A DNA stretch of 64,000 nt, taken from the NCBI GenBank assembly GCA_030052745.1, contig JANBVO010000005.1, forward strand, positions 434,001 to 498,000, written 5' to 3'. Source of the stretch: Pleurostoma richardsiae. Taxonomy: Eukaryota > Ascomycota > Sordariomycetes > Calosphaeriales > Pleurostomataceae. The notes beneath the pieces were generated by a model. That model was not told the DNA's origin. It saw only the letters and a program-made list of their open reading frames with translations, and did not search any database. Both the position numbers and the translations under genes were made by a program. Of the stretch, positions 55,916 to 64,000 are shown piece after piece; positions within the stretch are counted from its first letter, which is position 1, and each line of letters opens with the position of its first letter.

Positions 55916-58900
55916 ATGAACTTCTCTATTGAAGTCCCGGGCGAGGCTAACCCTTTCAACTTGCGTGAGCTTTGCAGAGCGCTTCAAAGTGCAACCTCGC
56001 TTGACAACTCCCAGAGACAGGCGGGCGGGCAACAGCTCGCGGCCTGGGAGACAAAGCCGGATTACTACCCCTCGCTACAGGTGCGTCCTTCCCCTCATTT
56101 CCGGCTGGCAAGCGACGTGATAACGGTGCGGCTGACATTTTCTCGGTATTCGGTGTCTTGTAGTCTGTCTTCCTCGACGATTCCACTCCTGGCGACATTC
56201 GCTTGCTCGCAATCATTCTTCTCAAGAACGGCATCGATAAATACTGGCGTGGCACAACGGGAAAGTACAAGATCAAGTCCGAGGAGAAGACCACAATCCG
56301 AGACAGACTATTCCAGGGGACCATTTATGCCGAGGACAAGAGCCTCGCGTTGCACAACTCTCTCGTCACCGCCAAGATCGTCCGGATAGACTATCCGCAA
56401 GACTGGCCTCATGCGCTGACGGAAATTATTGGCATCCTACGAACCTTCAAAGATGGACTTCAGGCTCATTTGACCGGCGCCCTCTCCCTGCTACATTACA
56501 CTGTCAAAGAGCTGGGCACAGCACGGCTCCGAAGGTCGCAGACCGCTCTTCAATCTGTGACACCAGAGATAGTGTTCCTCCTCATTGAGATATACACGGA
56601 CAAGGTGACTTGGTGGAGGAATTGGCTGACGACTGGCCACGGAGATGAGGATGATGCCGATCTGGCTATACAGAGCAGCTTGATGGCGCTGAAAATCCTC
56701 CGTCGGCTCCTGAACTTCGGCTATGAGCAGCCTCATCAGGACAAGCTGGTCCAGGAATTCTGGTCGCTCACCCAGACACATTTCGGCCAGTTTCTCGGTT
56801 ATGTCAGCCACGATTCTGCTGTCCCTGCCCCCTACCAGGACGTCGTGGGAAAGCATCTCCATCAGTTTACTAAGCTGCACCTGGAGATGTCTGAAGCCCA
56901 CCCGGCAAGCTTCGCCGTCCTTCCCAACTCTATCCCGCTTGTTCACGCTTACTGGGACCTGGTGGCCAAGTTCGCCGAGGTCTTCGACAAGTCAGGAGGC
57001 CTACGAGTAACAGCGAGCTCGGACACCGAGTCGAAATCCAAGGTCGAGGGCCCTCTGCTAGAAAAGCTAGCCCTCAAAGGACTGCTCCTCATCAAAAACT
57101 GTGTAGCCATCATCTTCAAACCCCTGCAGACTTTCAGGTTTCGCAGCCCAGAGGTGAAGAAGCAGCAAGACGAGGCCGTCAGCGTCATAAAGACCCACCT
57201 ATTGACGAATGACTTCGTTCTGCAAGTAGTCAATGTCATCATCTCCAAGCTTCTCATCTTCCGTAAGGCGGACCTTGATGCGTGGGAGGAAGACCCCGAG
57301 GAATTTGAGTCTCAGGAGCGCCATCTCGGTGACGCTTGGGAATGGGAGGTCCGTCCCTGCGCGGAGAGATTGTATCTCGACCTTCTTGTCCATTTCAAGG
57401 CGCTCCTCAGCCCCCCACTTCTGGAGTATTTCCAGACAGCAGCGAAAGCTGATGCGGACGTTATCACGAAGGAAGCTATTTATACCGCAATGGGCTCGGC
57501 TGCACCCAATCTCTACGAGGTGTTCGATTTCGACAGCTTCCTGCCTTCAACCATTGTGCAAGACGCACAGTACGCAGGCCCACTAGCCAAGGTCCTCCGC
57601 CGCCGCATCTCCATCTTGCTCAGTCTGTGGGTTCCCATCAAGATTGCTGACCGCAATCGGCATCTTATCTTTGGAATCTACCGTCACTTCATGAACCCCA
57701 AAGACAAGAACAACGATGAGGTGGTTCGCATTACGGCGGCGAGACAGATGAAGTGGATTGCGGAGGACTTCAACTTCCCCACCAAGTATTTCCTTCCCTA
57801 CGCATCCGACCTCTTCGGAGAGCTTATAAACCTGCTACAAGAGATCAATGTGGAGGAGACGAAGCTGGCCGTCATTGAGACCCTTCGCATCTTCGTCTCC
57901 ATCATGGAGACCGATGTCACGCCTTTTGGGGACCAGGTCATGGATGCTCTTCCCCTCATCTGGCAATCGGCCGGCGAGGATTCGTACATGCTGAAGCAGG
58001 CAGTGCTCTCCGTCCTTGCTGCGCTGGTGATGTCGATGGGAGAGAATTCACAGCGTTACCAACATTCCATGCTGCCTCTCGTCCGAGATGCTATGAACCC
58101 AAAGTCTCCCGACCACATGTTTATAGTCGACGATACAGCGGATCTATGGAAGGCTATCATGAGTCAAAGTTCGCCGCCTCTCTTACCGGAGCTTGTTGAT
58201 TTGTATGATTACGCCGTCCCGCTTGTCGAGTACGTCTCCAGCTTAGCGGACGACGGCTTGGAGATCGTCAAGTCGTACATCGCTCTGGCGCCGGAGGCTG
58301 TCCTCTCGGACAAGAGCAGAGAGAAGACGTTGGCCAGCCTAGACAAGTCCATGGACGTGAAGACCCGCGAGCAAGTCTATAACACAGAGAAATGCTTGGA
58401 GTATATCATCCGCGCGGCGGCCGACATGGGCGGGGCGACTGGCCTGTCAGTTGTCGTCGCAGATATGTGGAAAGTCGGATTCCTGCCGAAGGTGTTCAAG
58501 CGCATCCACGAAGCCTGGGAAGCACATCAAACAACTGGCCCGAAGAAGAAGACCCCTATAAGCTCTATCCTCGAGAGCGACTACTTTGCCATCCTATCTC
58601 GTATCGCGATTGCCGACCCGGTGGTCTTTATTAAGCTCCTCGAGTCCGTCGCAGATCTAGGTTCTATATGGAGCTGGCTTAGCGAGGAGTGGTTCTCGAG
58701 CTTCGACAGCATGGCTGACAACGAGCGCCAGAAGCTGTGCTGCCTCGCCCTCACGCGGCTCTTGGAACTGCCCGACCCGGTGCAGAGCCTCGCCCTCGGC
58801 AAGCTGCAGGACTACTTCTCCATGTGGACCAGCGTTGTCACCGATGTGCAGGATGGCAACGCCACGGGTGCTGACCAACTGGTTTGGACGGAGGTGCCGC

Positions 58901-59130
58901 GGAGCGAGTTCGACACGGCGCAGGACACGGCATTCAATGTGGTCACGGCTGAGGACCCTATCCACACCGTGCATACATTCAGCTTTATTCGGGAGAGGCT
59001 GGAGGATCTCGTGCGGCGCGTGGGAGGGGAGCAGCAGTTTGAGATGGAGTGGGCTGTCAATGTGGATAAGCACGTCCTGGCCGGGTTTCAGGAACTGTCC
59101 AATCCTAGACCAAGGGACATCGAAAATTAA
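55916..59130 (+). CDS. KAP120: Importin-beta family karyopherin, Kap120/importin-11 type (1043 aa)
   Basis: Nuclear transport receptor made of HEAT repeats; it should bind RanGTP through its N-terminus and carry cargo (in yeast, ribosome-assembly and checkpoint proteins) through the pore. Exons are 55916-56080 and 56164-59130; the 83-bp intron (GTGCGT...TTGTAG) is phase 0 and rejoins YYPSLQ|SVFLDD. The importin N-terminal domain is clear: LRELCRALQSATSLDNSQRQAGGQQLAAWE, LAIILLKNGIDKYWR and HNSLVTAKIVRIDYPQDWP (about residues 15-120). Helical repeats then run to the end with no gap. The length and the KNGIDKYWR signature fit the Kap120/importin-11 branch better than other importins. The start at 55916 gives a normal N-terminus. 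The branch assignment is from memory of family motifs. Confidence 0.9.
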
Positions 59131-59530
59131 GGTGAGGTGTCGTCAGGAGGAGCCTCTCAGGCAGTACAGCGAGGGGCGTTCATGGTGGCTGTAGACGCCC
59201 GGCTGCTGGGATATTTCCATCATACCGGCCTAGATGCCACGGCGACCAATGGGTTTTCAAGTCAGCAATTGTCAGTTTATCAGGATATATCCACCAAAGC
59301 AGGCGAGTTATGAAGCGATTTCACATCTAGAAATGGAGGATGTTGCCGACATATGCATTTACAGTATCGAGACTGGCTATTTCCATCACGGCTGACAAAC
59401 AGTACGAGAGGACCGACAGTAGGGTCTGTCTCTGAGCCTGAATACAGGTAGCTTGAGATCTCAGTGAACGCCGTCGTATCTGCCATTACCTCTGGATATG
59501 ATACCCAGACAGCCATATCCGCATGATCTA
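59131..59530. other. Convergent spacer between the importin and the oxidoreductase
   Basis: A 400-bp 3'-to-3' spacer. No gene, repeat or structured element is seen. Confidence 0.55.
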
Positions 59531-60614
59531 TCACAACCTGCTCTGCCCTTCCTGCGGTATCTTGACCACCACCTTCCCCCACGTCTCTCGTCCACCCAGC
59601 GCGGCCAGCGCTTCCGGGACCTTCTCCAGGCCCACGAACTCCCTGTCCGAGAACACGGTTCCGCGAAACTTGCCTTCCTTGATCAGCTTCATGATCTCCG
59701 CCCACACCTTCGGCACCGTCTCCTTCTCATGCACCGCGTACTGGCCCCAGTGGATGCCCACGATGCTGATGTTCTTCAGCAGCACCTTGTTCATCGCCAC
59801 CTTCTCGATCGCGCCCGCCGCGAACCCCACCACGACGATCCGCCCGTTCCACGCCGTGCACCGCGTGCTCCTGTCCACCACGCCCACCGGGTCGAACACC
59901 ACGTCCACGCCCCTCCCACCCGGCGTCAGCTTCTTCACCGCGTCGGGCCACTTATCGTCCCGGTAGTCCAGCACGTGGTCCGCGCCGAACCGCCTCGCGA
60001 CCTCGAGCTTGCGCGCCGACCCGGCCGTCGCGACGACCGTCGCGCCCAGCGCCCGCGCCACCTGCACGGCGGCCAGCCCGACGCCGCCCGCCGCCGCGTG
60101 CACGAGCACCCAGTCGCCGGGCCGCACGCGTGCACGCACCGCCAGGGCGGCGTAGCTAGTGGGCGCGGTGACGAAGAGGCCGGCCGCGTCGGCGAGGGAC
60201 CAGCCCTCCGGGACGGGGAGGAGGGTCGCCTCGCGGGCGGTGACGCGCGTGGCGTACGCGCCCTGGCTGGCGCCGAAGACGCGGGAGCCGACGGGGAAGC
60301 GGGGAGGGGAGCGGGAGGAGGCGGGTGTGGCGAGGACGACGCCGGCGAACTCGGCGCCGGATATCCAGGGGAGGGCTATGAGCTTCATCAGTTTTGTGGA
60401 CTGTAGGGAGAATACAAGCGAGCGGGGGGAGGGGGATAGTCTTACGGGGCTGGTGCTGGTATTTGCCCTGGATCTGAAGGATGTCGAAGAAGTTGGTCGC
60501 CGCGGCGTGCACCTCGATCAGGTACTCGTCCGGCCCGGGCACCGGGTCCGGGAGGTCGGTGACCTTCAACTCGTGCGGGCCCTGGGACAGCACGTTAGGA
60601 GCTTTGACCGGCAT
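59531..60614 (-). CDS. NADPH:quinone oxidoreductase-like MDR protein with peroxisomal tail SRL (337 aa)
   Basis: Zinc-free medium-chain dehydrogenase/reductase that would pass electrons from NADPH to quinones or other enones. Exons are 60614-60446 and 60375-59531. The 70-bp intron (GTAAGA...CATAG, branch ACTGATG) is phase 1 and gives YQHQP|PLPWISGAEFAG, the normal family sequence; the ATG in the intron near 60388 is not the start. Features: N-terminal GroES-like fold (DEYLIEVHAAATNFFDILQIQGKY), nucleotide loop AAAGGVGLAAVQVARALGA at about residues 150-168, then DYRDDKWPDAVKKL. No zinc-ligand cysteines are seen, as expected for quinone reductases. The protein ends in SRL, a good type 1 peroxisomal targeting signal. 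No gene nearby indicates a pathway. Confidence 0.9.
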
Positions 60615-61343
60615 CTCGGGGGCTGTCTTCGTACCTTGACATATTGGGAGACTTGTATTCCCCTCATCCTGAAGCAGATTGTAGAACTGTCTCGGGCTTC
60701 TATTGTCGGGACCTGGGCAGTGTTGAAGACAACTTCGAGACTAAAGGATCGAGAGAGGTCGGAGACGTTGAACTTTACCCCGGAGCTTTATACTCATGGG
60801 TAGAGATGTCAGCTGCGGGGAGCCGAGGCTTCGCGGCTCACTAAAGCGAGCCGTTGGAACATCCCTGCTGGGGATCTGCAGTACCCCAGGTTTGACCAGG
60901 CTTTAGCATCAGTGCTCCCGATCCCTTCATAAGCATCACAACCGGCATATATCATGATATAGCGATATTCAATGTCGCTATAGATAATTGATAATTTTCC
61001 CGATCCGCCAGCGCCGTTGTTTAGTTGATGCGTCTAGTCTATACACGAGGGTATCTTGGGAGACTTATAAGCTCCCTCGCTGAAGAATGGTTCAAGCATA
61101 TATCGGGACATGGGTAGTCAGCGGGCCTAGATAGTAGGTGTCTGCTGACAACTGTTGCCGGCCATGGTAGCATGCATCAGGCCTCGAGCCTCTTTGGGAG
61201 CAGCTTACCAGCCATGCTGGGCGCTGCTACGGCAAGCGTCGTGATCCCACCCGCTCGCCCAGTGCCTGGTCGGCATGCCTGCCAACAAATGATGCTCCGA
61301 CGTATTCGCGTATATCAAACTGAAAGACAGCCTGACTTCAGCG
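60615..61343. other. Spacer with the oxidoreductase promoter; small AT-rich hairpin
   Basis: A 729-bp stretch between the Tma23-like gene's 3' end and the oxidoreductase promoter. At 60958-60982 there is a perfect 8-bp inverted repeat (TATAGCGA and TCGCTATA with a 9-base loop) in an AT-rich patch. No gene is seen. Confidence 0.5.
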
Positions 61344-62000
61344 TCAACTGTCCCTCTGTCGCTGTTTCTCTTCCCGTCTGTTGCGTTTAACCTCCTTCCT
61401 CGCCCGCCGCTCCTCCTTCGTCTCGGCGGACTTCCTGTCCTTCTTCGTCTTCGTCGCCGAGTCGTCGCTCTTCACTGACGGGGTATCAGCTTCGCCAGCG
61501 ACCTTGCGCGCCTCCTTCTCCGTTTTCCTCCTCCTCCTAGCCTCTTTCCTCGCTCTCCTCTCTTCCTTTGTCTCTTTCCTGTTCTCAGCCTCCGTCTCCG
61601 CAGAGGGCGTCGCATCCTCCGACGGCCCCGGCGTCGTGTCCGTCGACTCGCTCTCCGTCGACGGCGTCAGCGTCCCGTCTAGCAGCCCGCCCCTGACGAA
61701 GCGCGAGTACAATCCGCGGTACTTCCCCGTGCCGGCCGCTATCGACTCCAGCTTCGTCGCCGCCGCCGCGGTGACGACGACGCCCTTGGTCGCGGAGACC
61801 TCCATGCTCTTGAGCTGCTCGTCGAAGGCGTTGAGCCACCACTGATCGCTCGTCGCGTGGCTCTTCTTGCCGATGCCGCGCGTGTCATTCTTGCGCGACA
61901 CCAGGATCGGCCTCGCCAGCCCGATGGAGTCGTCGCTGGCGTGGAGAGAGTGGCCCTTCCCGCGCCAGCCCTGGGCGGTAAGGAGGGCGTGGGCATTCAT
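61344..62000 (-). CDS. TMA23: Tma23-like G-patch protein (218 aa)
   Basis: Single exon. In yeast, Tma23 is a nucleolar G-patch protein linked to ribosome biogenesis. Here residues about 1-70 give the family N-terminus: MNAHALLTAQGWRGKGHSL, LARPILVSRKNDTRGIGKK (glycine-containing G-patch-like segment) and QWWLNAFDEQLKSMEV. The middle is a Ser/Thr/Glu-rich linker (STESESTDTTPGPSED). The C-terminus is a long charged helix made of repeated KEERRARKEARRRR-like blocks, typical of nucleolar and RNA-binding proteins. The length fits the fungal family. The ATG at 62000 is the natural start. The match is by motif memory. Confidence 0.83.
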   Translation of the reverse strand: MNAHALLTAQGWRGKGHSLHASDDSIGLARPILVSRKNDTRGIGKKSHATSDQWWLNAFDEQLKSMEVSATKGVVVTAAAATKLESIAAGTGKYRGLYSRFVRGGLLDGTLTPSTESESTDTTPGPSEDATPSAETEAENRKETKEERRARKEARRRRKTEKEARKVAGEADTPSVKSDDSATKTKKDRKSAETKEERRARKEVKRNRREEKQRQRDS

Positions 62001-62337
62001 GGTGCCTGGAGGATAACTGTGAGAGAGAGGCAGGACGATTGCGAGCGTGATTCGAGCGATGTAGAGTATGGGCGCCCGGGAATGGGTCCCACGGTTTTTG
62101 CCAGTGGGCGGTATCGTGGAGAGATCTCGAAGAATTTCTTATCACAAGACATTTTTTGGTGGGGTTTTGGGGAACCTGGGGCGGCAAGTGTGTGATGACT
62201 CAGCAATAATATGTAGGCTCAGCCCCTGACTGTCAGTCAAGATTGAATATACATCGTAGGCATAATTTAGATCGCAGAGCAAGGTATTTCAAGCTTCCTA
62301 AATCAACTAGTGCAAAGTTCTCATCAAAACGCATAGC
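62001..62337. other. Tma23-like promoter and 3' end of the membrane-anchored protein gene
   Basis: A 337-bp spacer. No gene or repeat is seen. Confidence 0.5.
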
Positions 62338-64000
62338 CTATGGCATCAGCCAGCCTCTGAGCCCCCATCCTGGTGGTGCAATGCCAGCGACTCCCACTGC
62401 TTCGGGTGTCTCAATATGCTTAGACGTTGCAGATGGCTTCGTGACCGTTCTAGTGACCTCCCGTGTAACCGTTTCCGTATGCCCCCAGATCCGCGACATA
62501 TGCGGCCAGCCCCGGTCTCTCAGCTGCTTCGGCAAGAGGATGTCAGAAGCACGATGACCGTCCACGACGACAGCATGAAACGACCAAAGCAAAAGCAACA
62601 AACCGGCCAGCGGAAGGATGACATGAAGTATGAACCATCGGACCTTGCGGCTAGCGGAGCGGGCTTTGCGGAGCTTGCGCCTCCACACCTCTCGTCTTTG
62701 GTCGGCAATGTAATCCTGCAGTGGTGTTCTCTCTGGAGAGCTGGCCATCTCCTTAATCAGACCCTGGTAGTAAATGCACTGTGCCTTCGCAATCCTCGAG
62801 ATGCTCTCGCCGTGGGTGGCTCCGTGGGAACCTCCATCCTTTTTCTCCCCAATAGCAGTATGGCGCTTGAAGCTCGGCCACAGGGCGATCTGGACCCGCG
62901 CCGTGTACTCCCTTGGTAGGATGAGATCCTTCACTTCTGGAGGAGCGCCTGCATTTGCGTCTTGGCCACGAGATGTCCCAGCGGGCGCGGTAACAGGTGT
63001 TGTGGCCTCCGTTTCGGCTTTCTGCTTATCCTCGGCTGCCTTCTTTGACACCTCATAGAAATCACCATCCCAATCCCAATCCTCCTGGTCCATATCTGGG
63101 GCAGCCCCGGGGCGCGGGAACTCGATACGGAAGATGGACGCTGACCGTCGCATAACGTTGGTGATGAATGCGGCTTCGGCGACTATGTTATGGATGTCCT
63201 GGTAGATACTTTTAGTCTGGCCCCACATGTGATTCCTGAAGACTTTGCCGATGCTATTGACAAGCGGTATGAAGAGCCTGGTGGTCTGCAGTGCAAGCTT
63301 GTCGACCTCGGACCAGAAGTTGGGAGGCAGTTCATCAGGACCAGGAAACATGGACCGCACAATTTCTGCCCGCTGGAAGGCTCGAGTATATCCTGTCAAC
63401 TGTCGTCAGTAAAGGCTGGAAACAACTGTACGGAGGAAAGTACTGTACCCTCATTCTCGACAAGCTCCATATCGTGGTAGTGTAAGAGTTTCTTCTGAGT
63501 GTCCGTGGCGCCGAAGAGAAGCTGGTTGAACACAGTCATTTCGAGTACCTTGGCGAAAACGCCACTCACTACACAACGGCGTTTGAGGCTGTCGCGTATT
63601 AGGTCGTCCCAACCACCTACGAGGGGATCTCCACGGGATATAAGCGACACATAGTCGATGAATTGCTGAGGAAGGTCTTCAAGCCATGGACTACCCTGAT
63701 TATCCGCCGGGTAGTCCACGTCAGTCTCAAAATAATGCTCTGCAAATCCTTCAACCCGCTCGTAGAGGTCAAGGAGCACGAGCTCAAACCAACTGTCCTT
63801 TGGCTCGACGTCATGTGGAGCCGTGAAGTTGAGACGTGTAGGCTCCAAACCCACCAGATCACGAATGAACTTGGTCTGGAAGTAGAGTGGAGTGCCGAAT
63901 GTCGATTTGGGTTGGTATCTGGGTTCCGCGACCCCGGTCAACCGCTCCCTCTCGAGCTGGTCTCTGTGAGGATCACGGAGCTTGTATTTGGGCAAAGGGG
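62338..64000 (-). CDS. Protein of unknown function with C-terminal membrane anchor, 5' end off the right edge
   Basis: I do not recognise the family. Exons are from the window edge (64000) to 63449, and 63392-62338. The 56-bp intron (GTACAG...TTGACAG) is phase 1 and gives ELVENEG|YTRAFQRAEIV; two other AG acceptors just upstream give a broken frame. The frame is still open at 64000 without a start codon, so the N-terminus is missing. The protein has a mainly helical N-terminal region (FIRDLVGLEPTRLNF, LVLLDLYERVEGFAEHYF), a run KLALQTTRLFIPLVNSIGKVF in the middle, a disordered stretch (ATTPVTAPAGTSRGQ), then one strong membrane segment near the end (FILHVILPLAGLLLLLW) and a tail rich in T, V and R. 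It may be a tail-anchored organelle-membrane protein. Function unknown. Confidence 0.8.

Overview
The window is nuclear DNA of a filamentous ascomycete (Pezizomycotina, most likely a Sordariomycete). The evidence is short introns of about 50-170 bp with GTRNGT-type donors and CTRAY-like branch sites, two Zn2Cys6 regulators, a fungal amidase, a Leu3/LeuB-like regulator, a Kap120-type importin and a Tma23-type G-patch protein. Genes are compact and often GC-rich, but they are separated by long intergenic stretches (up to about 8 kb) in which only small, unconvincing open frames occur. The species cannot be named from the sequence alone.

Layout. 0-1.3 kb: amidase (minus) running off the left edge. 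3.7-6.2 kb: two small MYND zinc-finger proteins facing each other. 7.6-9.4 kb: a cytochrome P450 (minus), then a 39-unit AC microsatellite, then an aldehyde dehydrogenase of the vanillin/salicylaldehyde type (minus, 11.2-12.7 kb). 13-15.6 kb: non-coding, with two small degenerate tandem repeats. 15.7-18.05 kb: Leu3/LeuB-like Zn2Cys6 activator (plus). 18-26.3 kb: gene-poor stretch, part of which may be the long leader of the next gene, a conserved-looking regulator-like protein with a Myb/SANT-like core (26.3-28.2 kb, plus). 28-32.4 kb: non-coding. 32.4-35.7 kb: an EDEM-type GH47 protein with a protease-associated domain (plus). 37.3-38.2 kb: adenine phosphoribosyltransferase (minus). 38.2-43.7 kb: non-coding. 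43.7-45.8 kb: a four-exon multi-pass membrane protein of unknown function (minus). 46.5-48.0 kb: peroxin Pex2 (minus). 50.5-52.5 kb: a second Zn2Cys6 regulator (plus). 52.5-55.9 kb: an AT-rich stretch holding two identical tRNA genes (predicted Trp, CCA) in an exact 99-bp inverted duplication. 55.9-59.1 kb: importin of the Kap120 type (plus). 59.5-60.6 kb: quinone oxidoreductase ending in the peroxisomal signal SRL (minus). 61.3-62.0 kb: Tma23-like G-patch protein (minus). 62.3-64 kb: a conserved-looking protein with a C-terminal membrane anchor (minus), running off the right edge.

The genes are mostly independent housekeeping and regulatory loci rather than one pathway. Possible functional links are weak: P450 and aldehyde dehydrogenase lie next to each other on one strand, and a Pex2 gene lies in the same window as an oxidoreductase carrying a peroxisomal targeting tail. 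I see no secondary-metabolite backbone gene, no retroelement and no intact DNA transposon. The strongest unexplained structure is the inverted tRNA duplication, whose outer limit on one side falls exactly on the mature tRNA 5' end.
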